Origin: Methanoregula sp. UBA64 | GTDB taxonomy: Archaea > Halobacteriota > Methanomicrobia > Methanomicrobiales > Methanospirillaceae | Reading direction: 5' to 3' | Length of the DNA: 64,000 nt | NCBI RefSeq assembly: GCF_002502735.1 | Contig: NZ_DAQC01000001.1 | Location: 241,229-305,228, forward strand | In this document: positions 24,822 through 34,139 of the stretch, in pieces | Layout: each line of letters begins with the position of its first letter | How positions within the stretch are numbered: the stretch's first letter is position 1 | Notes under the pieces: model-generated | What the model was told of the DNA's origin: nothing | Seen by the model: only the letters and a program-made list of their open reading frames with translations | Database searches by the model: none | Translations under genes and position numbers: made by a program

Positions 24822-25841
24822 ATGATCAATGTAGGAGTGCTCGGAGCTACGGGCGCGGTTGGTCAGCGATTTGTCGAACTTCTGGCGGATCACCCATGGT
24901 TCAACCTGACAACACTCGCGGCCTCGGAACGCAGTGCGGGAAAACCCTACGGGGACGTGGTAAACTGGCGCCTTGAAACGCCGTTCCCGGAAAAAATTGC
25001 CAAGATCAAGATAAAAAATATTACTCCGTCGGCGATGAAGGACGTGGATCTTGTTTTCTCGGCTCTCCCGGCGGAGATAGCCCTGGACGTTGAGAACAAG
25101 TTTGCCGATGCGGGCATTGCCGTCTGCAGCAACGCGAGTTCCCACCGTATGGAGCCAACCATCCCCCTCGTAGTGCCTGAAGTCAACCCGGAGCACCTGG
25201 GCCTGATCGATGTCCAGCGGGATGCCGGCAGGGACGGTTTTATCGTGACCAATCCGAACTGCTCCACGATCATGATGGTCACCGCTCTTGCACCGCTGCG
25301 GAAGTTCAAATTCACCGATATCCGCGTTGCTACAATGCAGGCGATCTCGGGAGCAGGTTTTGCCGGTGTTGCTGCAATGGCGATCTACGATAATGTCATC
25401 CCGTACATCAGCAAGGAAGAGGAGAAGATGGAGTCCGAGACCCTCAAGATCATGGGAACCCTGAAAGGGAAAAAAGTGGCAAACGCTCCTTTCCGGGTGA
25501 GCGCGAGCTGCCACCGGGTTCCGGTTATCGACGGACACACGATGGCGGTCTGGGTGGATATCAAGGAATCCCTCGATAAAGTTGAGAAAGCCTACCGGGA
25601 TTACAAACCTCCCATCAAGGGCCTCCCTACCCAGCCAAAGGAGTCCGTCCACCTCTTCGCAGACGAACCGGACCGTCCCCAGCCGCGTCTCGACCGGATG
25701 CGGGGCAATGGTATGACGGTCTCTGTCGGACGCCTGCGCCCCGGCCTCCGCTTTATCGCGATGGGCCACAACACGATCCGCGGTGCAGCGGGTGCAAGTG
25801 TGCTGAATGCAGAACTCATAACAAAGAAGAAGTACCTGTGA
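24822..25841 (+). CDS. asd: Aspartate-semialdehyde dehydrogenase
   Basis: Makes aspartate semialdehyde from aspartyl phosphate, feeding lysine, threonine and methionine, and in methanogens homocysteine synthesis. The 339-residue protein is of the archaeal/fungal type: NADP motif VLGATGAVGQRFVELL (about 6-21), catalytic Cys in NPNCSTIMM, and the substrate-binding RVSASCHRVPVIDGHT. It shares direction with dapAB and is followed 6 nt later by alba. Confidence 0.95.
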   Translation: MINVGVLGATGAVGQRFVELLADHPWFNLTTLAASERSAGKPYGDVVNWRLETPFPEKIAKIKIKNITPSAMKDVDLVFSALPAEIALDVENKFADAGIAVCSNASSHRMEPTIPLVVPEVNPEHLGLIDVQRDAGRDGFIVTNPNCSTIMMVTALAPLRKFKFTDIRVATMQAISGAGFAGVAAMAIYDNVIPYISKEEEKMESETLKIMGTLKGKKVANAPFRVSASCHRVPVIDGHTMAVWVDIKESLDKVEKAYRDYKPPIKGLPTQPKESVHLFADEPDRPQPRLDRMRGNGMTVSVGRLRPGLRFIAMGHNTIRGAAGASVLNAELITKKKYL

Positions 25842-25847
25842 TCGTTT

Positions 25848-26141
25848 ATGGAACCGACAGTACAACCGACAAAGGAAAACACCGTGTTTGTGGGGAACAA
25901 GCCGGTGATGAACTACGTGCTTGCGGTAGTTACGCAGTTCAATAACGGGGCCAGCGAGGTGGCAATCAAGGCGCGGGGAAAAGCAATCTCCCGCGCTGTG
26001 GATACGGCAGAGATCTCCCTGAACCGGTTCCTTGAGGGGGTAACAAAGAAAGATATTGTTATCTCTACCGAGATCATCGATACGGATTCCGGCAAGACCA
26101 ATGTGTCGAGTATCGAGATCACCCTGGCCTCCCACAAATAA
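25848..26141 (+). CDS. albA: DNA/RNA-binding protein Alba
   Basis: Abundant archaeal chromatin protein, 97 residues. The motif NTVFVGNKPVMNYVLAV and the basic loop KARGKAISRAVDTAEI are the DNA-contact regions; VSSIEITLAS closes the fold. The Lys that is acetylated in Sulfolobus Alba (second Lys of the GxKPxM area) is represented by a single Lys here. It follows asd by 6 nt and is followed by a T-rich terminator. Confidence 0.94.
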   Translation: MEPTVQPTKENTVFVGNKPVMNYVLAVVTQFNNGASEVAIKARGKAISRAVDTAEISLNRFLEGVTKKDIVISTEIIDTDSGKTNVSSIEITLASHK

Positions 26142-26158
26142 TTTTTTTCTTTCTTTTT
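26142..26158 (+). terminator. T-rich terminator after alba
   Basis: Two T-runs (T7 and T5) separated by a few C/T bases directly after the stop codon, on the coding strand. This is consistent with U-rich archaeal termination of the asd-alba transcript. Confidence 0.45.
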
Positions 26159-26205
26159 AAAAAAACCGTAAACCATTTAACTGGTTCCTTCGAACTTATA
26201 CTGCC

Positions 26206-26724
26206 ATGAGACGATGTGCTGTCGCACTGCTCTGCCTGATCCTTGCAGGTCTTTTTATGGTACCTGTTACTGCGGCAAACGACGAGCGGTACGGGTACAT
26301 CACGGTTGAGTCGGTGCAGGTGCAGCTCCAGAACGATACGGCACTGGTCGATGTGCACTATTCCGTGGACGAAGGGACGCGGATTATCTTCTTTTTACTG
26401 GGAAAGCAGGATCTGAAAAACAAACTGCTCAAGATCCTTAATTACGATGATGCAGAGATCCGCCACCTTGATCTCTCCAGCGCTGAAATGGTAGTCCCGG
26501 AAGCATCCTACTCATATGGGAATGGAATCTACTGGTATCCCTCCCACCGGTTCAATGTGGTGATCCCGAAGCTTACGGTTGTATCTCCGCAGGTCGTGAG
26601 AAACTATACCAATACCAACGTCTTCCCGGAGGGTGTTGGGTATTTTGAGAACCGGCCTCCTGCCGGGCAGCCGGGTTCTCCTGACTTTCCTGATGGGGAC
26701 ACCGCTCCTGAAAACAGTACCTAA
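26206..26724 (+). CDS. Secreted hypothetical protein
   Basis: A 172-residue protein with a clear signal peptide (about 1-23, VALLCLILAGLFMVPVTAA). The mature part is beta-strand-like with repeated aromatic residues (YGYITVESVQVQLQ, GNGIYWYPSHRFNVVIPKLT) and a Pro/Gly-rich C-terminus. I do not recognise a family and no membrane anchor is seen. It is monocistronic, flanked by a terminator and a converging gene. Confidence 0.7.
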   Translation: MRRCAVALLCLILAGLFMVPVTAANDERYGYITVESVQVQLQNDTALVDVHYSVDEGTRIIFFLLGKQDLKNKLLKILNYDDAEIRHLDLSSAEMVVPEASYSYGNGIYWYPSHRFNVVIPKLTVVSPQVVRNYTNTNVFPEGVGYFENRPPAGQPGSPDFPDGDTAPENST

Positions 26725-26975
26725 AATAGGTTTCACGCGGATTTTGAATCTCTCGCTATAAGGTAATTATCGGAATTCCCAGGTGCAGGATTGTTTTACC
26801 GTACCTTTTGTTCGGTTCTGCCGTTTGTTTCTTGGGAACAAGGTGTCAGTAACAGGTACACCCAGGTTCTGTGACCGTTCGGGCGGGTGCCGGTGCGCAC
26901 AAAAGACCCTCGCAGGGGAACACCGCGGCAAGATTTGGCGGAGAAAAAAGTGACGAAGGCTGAAGGAAAAATCCT

Positions 26976-28109
26976 TCAGATTGTCTCGATGATAGCTTCT
27001 TTTTCCTGTGCGGCCTGCCGCTTTGCCAGGATATACTGGATGATAACGCCCGCGATCGCGCATCCCAGACCTGCCAGCGTCGAATACGTAATGTACGCCC
27101 CGCCAGCCCCGGCTTTAATGGGAAAGTCCGGGACACTGTTCACGGCAAGGATATACGCGCTCGCCCCGTACAGGATGAGCCCGATCGCGGTCACAAAGAA
27201 GGGGAAGACAACCACTTTTGGCAGGTTCTCCCGCTCGTTGAAATAGACATCAATGATAACCCCGATGGAAGTCACCAGGCCTGCAACGATCAGCCACATG
27301 ATCGCACCGTACAGGAAACTCATTACATACAGGAGGACTCCCATACTGTCGTCCGATGCGTAATATTTAAGGACTGTGAGAAAACCGATGGTAAACCCGA
27401 TGACCACGAGGACAATGGTGGTCGAGTACGTAACAAAGGAAAACTTTCCCCGGGACATCGAGGCACGGAGTGCGTTTATAATCCCGTGGATGAACTCGTC
27501 CAGCCCGAACCCTTTGTAGAGCAGGTACATCCCGATGACACCGATAACGATGATGGTTGCCGTGCCCGGGTAGCCGAGGATAAATGCGCTTGCATACAGA
27601 AGCATTGCAAGGCCCAGCGGCACAAAGACGACCCGCGAGATTTTGGGATCGTCGAGGAGTTTTTTAAGGATATAATACGTGCCTTCGAGGTTGGGCATCT
27701 GGTTGACGATCACGCGCCTGATACTTGCCACGGGTAACCGTGACTGGATGATCGGAACAACATATTCGTCTTCCGCCCCATCGGACACAAGAATACAGCT
27801 GGTGGGCTGCGTCTCCTTGACGACATCATCAAGGGTCGCTGCGATCTTCCGGTCGCCTTCTATCATGTGGAGGTGGTTGCCCGCGATCACGGCAACAACG
27901 GCGTCCTCTCCTTTTGCGATAAGCTCGTCATAGATTTTTACCGCAGAAAAGATCGCGTTGACATCGGAGTCTTCAGGATCGGCCAAAGCAAGCGTATCTG
28001 CAGCATTCAGGCACGCCTGCCTTCCGACGACCGGGCTCTCGATCTTGGCTTTCCACCCGATGTCGTCATCCCGGTCAACACTCAAAACGAGCGTCCGCCC
28101 TTCTGTCAT
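26976..28109 (-). CDS. DUF373 family membrane protein
   Basis: A 377-residue archaeal protein of the DUF373 family, function unknown. The N-terminal 145 residues are soluble and nucleotide-binding-like (TLVLSVDRDDDIGWKAKI, VAVIAGNHLHMIEGDRKI, CILVSDGAEDEYVVPI). About seven membrane helices follow. The conserved VDRDDD and SDGAEDE acidic motifs are intact. The promoter lies in the 120-bp gap downstream of the coiled-coil gene's stop codon on the same strand. Confidence 0.88.
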   Translation of the reverse strand: MTEGRTLVLSVDRDDDIGWKAKIESPVVGRQACLNAADTLALADPEDSDVNAIFSAVKIYDELIAKGEDAVVAVIAGNHLHMIEGDRKIAATLDDVVKETQPTSCILVSDGAEDEYVVPIIQSRLPVASIRRVIVNQMPNLEGTYYILKKLLDDPKISRVVFVPLGLAMLLYASAFILGYPGTATIIVIGVIGMYLLYKGFGLDEFIHGIINALRASMSRGKFSFVTYSTTIVLVVIGFTIGFLTVLKYYASDDSMGVLLYVMSFLYGAIMWLIVAGLVTSIGVIIDVYFNERENLPKVVVFPFFVTAIGLILYGASAYILAVNSVPDFPIKAGAGGAYITYSTLAGLGCAIAGVIIQYILAKRQAAQEKEAIIETI

Positions 28110-28228
28110 TGGTACAATAAAATCGCCGTAAATCTATTAAATAATAACCCGGGCAGGCATTCGAATAGTTTCAGAAACGTGTGCCGCGGTCTGTTTTTTT
28201 AAAAATAAAAAAAACGTATTGGGAAAAA

Positions 28229-29089
28229 TCAGATAAGTTTTGAACGCTGGAGTAGCAGGAGATCGTCCGTTGTCAGTTTTTCGCCTGCACGGAAGTTCTT
28301 GAAGAGGTTCTCGGCTTCCTGCCGGACCGCCTTCTGCTCCTTGGTTACCTTGACCTTTTTCGTCTTCTTGCGCAGGCCGGAGATGACCTTGTCATAGTCG
28401 CGCAGTTCTTTCTGGCAGGCAATAAACGCCTTGTGCTCGGCATCTGCAGATTCCTGTGCCTCGACAAAACTCTTGTGGGCTGCATCTGCCGCTTCGCGCG
28501 ACTTGTCAGCCTTGCGGTAGGACTCTACCATCAGGTCGTGGTGTTTCTGGGCGAGTTCGGCAAGCTCGGTTACTTTCGCGTGGAGATCGGATGCCTGTTT
28601 GCGGAAATCACGGGCTGATGTGATCTTCGTGCGCATCTCCTTGTTCTGCTCCAGCTCGGCTTCCTGCTCCTTGACCTGGCCCTTCATCTGCTTGATCTTT
28701 TCGATCAGCTCGCGTTCCTTATCGGTGGTAAAAACCTCTGTCTGCTGGCGGTACTCCATGTACTCGATCTGCTTCTGGAGTTCCTTGATCCCGCGATTTT
28801 TGAGGTTCCCGTGTTCTTTCTTGAAGGCCTCGATATCTTCGAACAGGACATTTGCCTGGCTGTTGAGCTCGTTACGCTCTCCCTTGAGGGTGATGACTTC
28901 CTGGTTGTATTTGTCCCTCAGGTCCTTGTTTTTCTGGGCCTCTTCCACGAACTCCCGGGTCTGGTTGTTGAGTGAGTTGCGCTCCCTCGCGGACTTGCTT
29001 GCCGTTGCGTTGAGCTCGTTTCTCTTATTCTTATGCTGTTCGGAATCGGTGAGAACTTTCTTTCTCTTTTCCATGATGTCATTCAACAT
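28229..29089 (-). CDS. COG1340-type archaeal coiled-coil protein
   Basis: A 286-residue protein, almost wholly long charged alpha-helices with heptad patterns (KGERNELNSQANVLFEDIE, EQEAELEQNKEMRTKI), followed by a basic stretch (LRKKTKKVKVTKEQK) and a compact end (LTTDDLLLLQRSKLI). This architecture matches the uncharacterised archaeal COG1340 family, sometimes misannotated as a phosphoserine phosphatase. No catalytic motif is seen. A 460-bp non-coding stretch lies upstream. Confidence 0.85.
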   Translation of the reverse strand: MLNDIMEKRKKVLTDSEQHKNKRNELNATASKSARERNSLNNQTREFVEEAQKNKDLRDKYNQEVITLKGERNELNSQANVLFEDIEAFKKEHGNLKNRGIKELQKQIEYMEYRQQTEVFTTDKERELIEKIKQMKGQVKEQEAELEQNKEMRTKITSARDFRKQASDLHAKVTELAELAQKHHDLMVESYRKADKSREAADAAHKSFVEAQESADAEHKAFIACQKELRDYDKVISGLRKKTKKVKVTKEQKAVRQEAENLFKNFRAGEKLTTDDLLLLQRSKLI

Positions 29090-29549
29090 GCGTTACCACT
29101 CCTCCATCGAATTTCCTGTAAGGGATCTGCATGGGCCCGTTATTCTGCCGGTGGCAGGAACGGACGTGTGCACGGTAAAGTGCACTACGGGTATATGCCC
29201 TCTCTGCATGCAGGATGCAGGATGAAAAACATCAGAAAAGGATCGTTGCGTGGAAGGATTGCAAGACTTCGCATCGAAGTCCTTGTTCGACACACGGTTC
29301 ATGATGTTCAACTCCCTATACCGGAACCCCGCCATCGCGCCTGGCGGCATTCCCCATTCTCCCTTCAGGCGATCGGTCGAATGTACTATATGTTAAAGGA
29401 AGAGTGCACTATTAAGTGTTTCGCCGGAGTTATGATGTAAATCTGAAAAGAGGCGTGTTTTACCAGATGGGAAAAATGTTTTCCGGGATATGGCATGACA
29501 CGGCCGTATTTCCCGGAAATGTGTATGGGTTTATTGTTTTATTCTGTGT
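29090..29549. other. Long intergenic stretch between the COG1340 gene and ftsZ2
   Basis: No convincing gene is seen. On the minus strand a TATA-like ACATATAGTA (about 29382-29392) lies 300 nt before the coiled-coil start codon, implying either a long 5' leader or a separate small RNA. A short stem GACTTCG-CAT-CGAAGTC is at 29265-29281, extendable past a bulge. Short readings on both strands have no recognisable protein features. Confidence 0.4.
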
Positions 29550-30716
29550 TTAACCGACCCATTCAAGGACGCCGCCGCCGCTGGTCTGGTCCCGGGGGGC
29601 AACTTTCCTTGCCTGGGGCATCTCGACCTGCTTGGGGCTGGATCTCTTGGCGTCGATCTCCTGGACCATAGTCTTGTAGGACTGGCGGGTCCCGAGGATC
29701 TGGGCGCTCTTGACACCGGTCATGATGGCCAGGACACGGATCTTACCTTCCATGTCGGGCCGGACACGGGCTCCCCAGATGACATCTGCGTGGGGGTCGA
29801 GTTCGTACGTGAGCGAGGTGGCGACCTCTTCTGCATCCTGCAGGGTAAGGTCGGTACCGCCGGTGATGTGGATTAAGGACCCGGTTGCGCCGCGATAGTC
29901 GATATCGAGCATCGGGTTGCTTAAGCACTCGCGGACAACACTCTCTGCCTTGTTCTGCTGCTTGCTTTCCCCGACGAGCATGGATGCGACACCGCCCTTG
30001 GACATGATCGCCCGGACATCGGCATAGTCGATGTTGATGAGCGAGGGCTCGGTGATGGTCTCGGAGATGCCCTTGACCGTCTCACCAATGAGCTGGTCCA
30101 TGACGGAGAATGCCTGGCCCAGCGGGAGGTTCGGAACGAAGTTCTTGAGTCGGTTGTTATCGAGAACGATAACCGAGTCTGCGGATGCCGCAAGGGCCTC
30201 AAGTCCTTCCTCTGCACGGATCAGGCGGGCCTTTTCTACCTGGAATGGGTAGCTGACCATGCCGACCACGATTGCGCCCTGCTCTTTTGCAACCTGGGCA
30301 ACAACCGGGGCGGAACCGGTACCGGTACCCCCTCCCATACCTGCTGTGATGAATACAAGGTCTGCGGATTCCAGCAGTGCCTCGAGTGTCGGGCGTGCCA
30401 TCTCGGCAGCGCGCTTACCGACATCGGGGTAACCGCCGGCACCAAGCCCGCGGGTTAAGGATTTCCCGATAAGTACGCGCTTGTCGGCCTGGATCATGTC
30501 CAGGTGCTGCTTATCAGTGTTGATGGCAATCGTCTCGGCACCGGATACACCCATATGGTGAATACGGTTGACCGTGTTGTTACCGCCGCCACCGCAGCCG
30601 ATAATTACAATCCGTGGGTTTCCCAGGAAATCGTCTTCCGGTGCATCGGATCCGGACTTTTTCACTTCCATCTCAAGTTCGGAATTTTTTAGTGCATCGT
30701 TGATAATGCTCTGCAT
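29550..30716 (-). CDS. ftsZ2: Cell division GTPase FtsZ (FtsZ2-like)
   Basis: Tubulin-like GTPase of 388 residues forming the division ring. GTP-binding features: IVIIGCGGGGNNTVNR (36-51), the tubulin signature GGGTGTG (128-134) and the T7-loop region NLPLGQAFSVMDQLI. The N-terminus MQSIINDALKNSELE and the adjacent RHH gene point to the FtsZ2 branch. Start 30716 is fixed by GAGAGGGT 4-6 nt upstream; the in-frame codon at 30752 overlaps the upstream gene. It lies 10 nt after the regulator gene, forming one operon. Confidence 0.93.
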   Translation of the reverse strand: MQSIINDALKNSELEMEVKKSGSDAPEDDFLGNPRIVIIGCGGGGNNTVNRIHHMGVSGAETIAINTDKQHLDMIQADKRVLIGKSLTRGLGAGGYPDVGKRAAEMARPTLEALLESADLVFITAGMGGGTGTGSAPVVAQVAKEQGAIVVGMVSYPFQVEKARLIRAEEGLEALAASADSVIVLDNNRLKNFVPNLPLGQAFSVMDQLIGETVKGISETITEPSLINIDYADVRAIMSKGGVASMLVGESKQQNKAESVVRECLSNPMLDIDYRGATGSLIHITGGTDLTLQDAEEVATSLTYELDPHADVIWGARVRPDMEGKIRVLAIMTGVKSAQILGTRQSYKTMVQEIDAKRSSPKQVEMPQARKVAPRDQTSGGGVLEWVG

Positions 30717-30726
30717 TTCTACCCTC

Positions 30727-30906
30727 TCATACCTTGAATGAAACCTGGTCATTTTCTTTTAAGACACGGCCCGCTCGTTTTTCTACAAGGTCACGGACCG
30801 CTGCACGGACAGCTTCTGAAATGTTGGGATACTCGCCAGCGTCCACCATCTGTTGGAGGAGGCTGATCTGCTGTTCGGGTAACCGGAGCGTGATTCGTTG
30901 CATCAT
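30727..30906 (-). CDS. Ribbon-helix-helix regulator, CdrS-like
   Basis: A 59-residue protein (58 if the second ATG at 30903 is used) with an RHH DNA-binding fold: the beta-strand RITLRLPEQQISLLQQMVD followed by YPNISEAVRAAVRDLVEK. A small RHH gene directly upstream of ftsZ2 matches cdrS, the cell-division regulator described in haloarchaea; the assignment rests on size, fold and synteny. GGAGAT precedes the ATGATG start. It is probably the operon leader and may autoregulate. Confidence 0.82.
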   Translation of the reverse strand: MMQRITLRLPEQQISLLQQMVDAGEYPNISEAVRAAVRDLVEKRAGRVLKENDQVSFKV

Positions 30907-31010
30907 TGTATCTCCATTTCTGACACTTGTCTGCTTTTTGTCATACATGTGTCAGACAAGGGGAACATTTGTGTCTGACTTAACCAGATAAACCAAAATG
31001 AATCGCAAAG

Positions 31011-31020
31011 GTATATAAAT
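31011..31020 (+). promoter_or_regulatory. TATA box of the CobD-like gene
   Basis: GTATATAAAT with its TATATAAA core starting 27 nt before the ATG at 31039. It predicts a leaderless transcript and supports 31039 as the start. The region is a divergent promoter shared with the cdrS-ftsZ2 operon. Confidence 0.6.
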
Positions 31021-31038
31021 TTTCTTATTTGATTTTCA

Positions 31039-32103
31039 ATGCCGTCTCCAAACGCATTTAAGACCGCCCGGCAAAGTATTTTGAAAAATACGGACGTTCC
31101 GATGGTTGTTGATGATCCCCGACCCGTTGTGCATGGCGGAACCGGTAAGAAAAAACGGGAAAAAACCGGCAAATCCCTGCTGGATTTCAGCGCGAGCCTC
31201 AATCCCCTCCTCCCTGAAGTCACGTGGGAGTGTCCGGCAGAGAACCTTGCCTCTTACCCGGATAACGATTATACGCTGCTTAAGGAGTGTATCGCGAAAA
31301 CATTCCGTCGGGATACCGACGAGATTTGCGTGGGGAACGGCTCCATCGAACTGATCCGTGTCTTCTGTGCAGTTACACTGTCCAAAGGGTCGAAATACCA
31401 TACGGAAATGCCTACCTTCGGCGAGTATGCGCTCTCCGCCCGACTTGCCGGAGCATCCGCCACACCGTCGGTGTCCGGCGCAGCGGTCTCGTTTATCTGT
31501 AACCCCAACAACCCGACCGGCATCCTCCGTACCCGCGCTGAAATGATCGCCCGTCTTGAGGAAGTATCTTCTTCGAGGAACCTCCTATTCGTCGATGAGG
31601 CATTTATCGATCTGGCCGATCCGGGTGCGAGCCTTTATACCGAACGTGACCCATTCCTCTTTGTCCTTGGATCCCTCACGAAGAGTTTTGCCGTACCCGG
31701 CCTCCGGTTCGGGTATGGTTTCGGGGACCCGGATCTCATTGCCCGGATCGAGACCGCACGCCCCCCCTGGAGCGTGAATGCCTATGCCGAGGCTTTTGCC
31801 CTTGCTGCCTTCCCCCATATCGGTGAGCTGGAAGCATCCCGTGCCTATATTGAAAAGGAGCGGAAATACCTGGAGCAGGAATTCAAAGAGATCGGCCTGT
31901 GGTACCATCCCTCGGCTGCAAACTACCTGCTTGCCGACTGTGCCTGCCCGGCCAGGGAACTGGCAGAACTTTTAGAAACCCGACACGGGATCCTGGTACG
32001 GGACTGCACCTCGTTTGGCCTCCCCACGAGTATCCGGGTCGCAGTGCGGACCCATGACGAGAACAAACTGCTGGTAGAGGCTTTATCTGCATGTATGCCC
32101 TGA
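31039..32103 (+). CDS. CobD-like threonine-phosphate decarboxylase / HisC-family aminotransferase
   Basis: A fold-type I PLP protein of 354 residues. Motifs: LLDFSASLNPL (typical of CobD), ICNPNNPTGIL, LFVDEAFIDLA, and the Schiff-base Lys in SLTKSFAVPGLRFGYG. CobD makes aminopropanol phosphate for the corrinoid nucleotide loop, and the DFSASLNP start plus overlap with a CobY-like gene favour it over histidinol-phosphate aminotransferase. Start 31039 sits 27 nt after the TATA core. The 3' end overlaps the next gene by 13 nt. Confidence 0.82.
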   Translation: MPSPNAFKTARQSILKNTDVPMVVDDPRPVVHGGTGKKKREKTGKSLLDFSASLNPLLPEVTWECPAENLASYPDNDYTLLKECIAKTFRRDTDEICVGNGSIELIRVFCAVTLSKGSKYHTEMPTFGEYALSARLAGASATPSVSGAAVSFICNPNNPTGILRTRAEMIARLEEVSSSRNLLFVDEAFIDLADPGASLYTERDPFLFVLGSLTKSFAVPGLRFGYGFGDPDLIARIETARPPWSVNAYAEAFALAAFPHIGELEASRAYIEKERKYLEQEFKEIGLWYHPSAANYLLADCACPARELAELLETRHGILVRDCTSFGLPTSIRVAVRTHDENKLLVEALSACMP

Positions 32104-32699
32104 TCATGGCCGGGGGCACCGGCAGTCGCCTGAATCGCGGGGAAAAACCCCTTGTTTTAATCAACAACCGTCCCCTGCTCTCGTATATAACGGACGCTTT
32201 TTCTGGTGCCGGTTGTAATCTCCTCGTTGCAACATCCCGGAAAACGCCGATGACCCGGAACTGGTGCCGGGCGCAGGGTATCGAATCATGCCAGACCTGC
32301 GGGGTCGATTATATCCATGACATGATAGAAGCCGTAGAGGTACTGGGTGAAAGACACCCGTTGTTTGTATGTGTTTCCGACATCCCCTGCATCGACCCGG
32401 AGATTATTACTGCTGTCCGGGAGGCTTATGTCTCCTCCTGCCGCGAGGCCTGCTCGGTCTGGGTACCTTCTGAAGTAGTCCGGTCCTGTCGCGGCGGCCT
32501 GAACTACCGGGAGACAATCGATACCGTCGAAGCCTGCCCGACCGGGCTCAATATCCTTCTCGGAAGCCGGATTGCAGAGACCCAGGACGAATTCCGGCTC
32601 GTGCTTGCCGATCCCCGGGTTGGTATCAACGTGAATACGGAAGCGGACCTCCATGCGGCAGAACAGTTCCTTTTATCCAAAGCCCGGATCTCATCATAA
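32091..32699 (+). CDS. cobY: CobY-type adenosylcobinamide-phosphate guanylyltransferase
   Basis: A nucleotidyltransferase of 202 residues. The GTP-binding signature LIMAGGTGSRLNRGEKPL (about 4-21) and the metal Asp in CVSDIPCIDPEI (about 93-104) are clear. Archaeal CobY replaces the bacterial CobU guanylyltransferase in assembling the cobalamin lower ligand. The overlap with the CobD-like gene (13 nt) indicates translational coupling and supports a corrinoid role over other NTP transferases. Confidence 0.85.
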   Translation: MYALIMAGGTGSRLNRGEKPLVLINNRPLLSYITDAFSGAGCNLLVATSRKTPMTRNWCRAQGIESCQTCGVDYIHDMIEAVEVLGERHPLFVCVSDIPCIDPEIITAVREAYVSSCREACSVWVPSEVVRSCRGGLNYRETIDTVEACPTGLNILLGSRIAETQDEFRLVLADPRVGINVNTEADLHAAEQFLLSKARISS

Positions 32700-32850
32700 A
32701 ACCCATTAATTGCATATCCCCTGTTGAATCGTGCAGGTTTTACGAACGGGCAACTGGGCTCAAATCATGCCTGTATGACAAAATAACGGCTCCAGCGTTC
32801 GAATTTAATACGAATGCATATTAAGGTTCCAAGACTAAGTGTATTATATT

Positions 32851-34086
32851 ATGGTGGAGTCGCAGGAGATCGAGCTGCAGGGTCATATCATCGACTCTGG
32901 CATCATGACCCAGCTTTTTGACCGGGTCATGGACATGGGCGGGAATTTCGAGATCCTTGTCTTTGACGTGGGCAAAAAGAAGACCGATCCGAGTTACGCC
33001 CGCTTAAAGATCGTAGCGCAGGACAAGGAAAAACTGCGCTCGATCCTGTCAGAACTCCACCGCCTCGGGGCCCGGCTCCCCCCGGTCAAATCCGTCCATT
33101 ACGTACCTGCGGTCGGGGACAAGAATGCCCCCAAGGACTTCTACACCACCACCAACCACCCGACCCAGGTACGGCTTGAGGACGAGTGGGTTACCGTCGA
33201 TGGGATCGAGATGGACTTTTTAATCGTCGTGGATCCCTCAAAGAAGAAGGCACGATGCATGCCCCTCGGGAAGATCAAAAAAGGCGATCTGGTGGTTGTC
33301 GGGGAAGAAGGAGTCCTCGTAAACTACCCTGCCCGGCCCCGCACGAGCAGTACGTTCGAGTTCATGCACGGCACGGTTTCATCGGAACGCCCCAGCGAGA
33401 CCCTGATCGCCCAGATTGCAAAAGAGATCATCGAGGTCCATAAATCGGGCGGTAAGATCATCCTTGTCGGCGGCCCTGCGATCATCCATACCGGGGCAGA
33501 TAAAGCCGTAGCGGGTCTCATTAAAAAAGGCTATATCAATGTCCTGTTTGCCGGGAACGCACTCGCCACCCACGATGTCGAGTGCAACCTCTACGGGACA
33601 TCGCTCGGCATGGATATCAAGACGGGAAAACCCGTTATGGGCGGCCACCGCCACCATCTCTATGCCATCAGCGAGATCATGCGGGCCGGGTCGTTACAGA
33701 ACGCGGTGGATAAGGGAGTCCTCAACGGGGGAATTATGTACGAATGCATAAAGAATAATGTCCCCTTCGTCCTTGCCGGCTCGATCCGGGACGACGGCCC
33801 TCTTCCCGATGTGATCCAGGACACGATGGAAGCGCAGGACGCAATGCGCTGTCATATCCCCGGCTGCAAGATGGTCCTGATGGTAGCAACCCTCCTGCAC
33901 TCCATTGCGGTCGGCAACTGTTTGCCTTCGAGCGTGAAGACCGTCTGTGTCGATATCAACCCTGCATCGGTCACCAAGCTCATGGACCGGGGCACGACCC
34001 AGGCCATCGGGATAGTCTCCGATGCCGGCACCTTCTTCCCGCTCCTTGCCGAACAGATTGAAAAGCAGAGTGCCGGGAAAAAATAA
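32851..34086 (+). CDS. TIGR00300-family protein (LOR/SDH domain, ornithine cyclodeaminase-like)
   Basis: A 411-residue archaeal protein. The N-terminal domain (ELQGHIIDSGIMTQLFDRVMDMGGNFEI) is typical of the LOR/SDH group, and the C-terminal half binds a dinucleotide (IILVGGPAIIHTGADKAVAGLI, VLFAGNALATHDVECNLYGTSLG). A Methanococcus member has ornithine cyclodeaminase activity; the same reaction is possible but not proved by sequence. ATG 32851 is preferred to GTG 32839; TATA-like CATATTA lies about 30 nt upstream. Confidence 0.85.
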   Translation: MVESQEIELQGHIIDSGIMTQLFDRVMDMGGNFEILVFDVGKKKTDPSYARLKIVAQDKEKLRSILSELHRLGARLPPVKSVHYVPAVGDKNAPKDFYTTTNHPTQVRLEDEWVTVDGIEMDFLIVVDPSKKKARCMPLGKIKKGDLVVVGEEGVLVNYPARPRTSSTFEFMHGTVSSERPSETLIAQIAKEIIEVHKSGGKIILVGGPAIIHTGADKAVAGLIKKGYINVLFAGNALATHDVECNLYGTSLGMDIKTGKPVMGGHRHHLYAISEIMRAGSLQNAVDKGVLNGGIMYECIKNNVPFVLAGSIRDDGPLPDVIQDTMEAQDAMRCHIPGCKMVLMVATLLHSIAVGNCLPSSVKTVCVDINPASVTKLMDRGTTQAIGIVSDAGTFFPLLAEQIEKQSAGKK

Positions 34087-34139
34087 GGTTTCTTTCCGGC
34101 TCCTCACGACTCTAAAAATACGAATCCTTTTTAGTATCT

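Noticed and set aside
24816..26135. 439-codon minus-strand reading opposite asd/alba
   Set aside because: His/Arg-rich shadow without any domain; both plus-strand genes are certain.
29093..29350. Small minus-strand gene in the 29090-29549 stretch
   Set aside because: No family features; its codons look like random reading of a non-coding leader.
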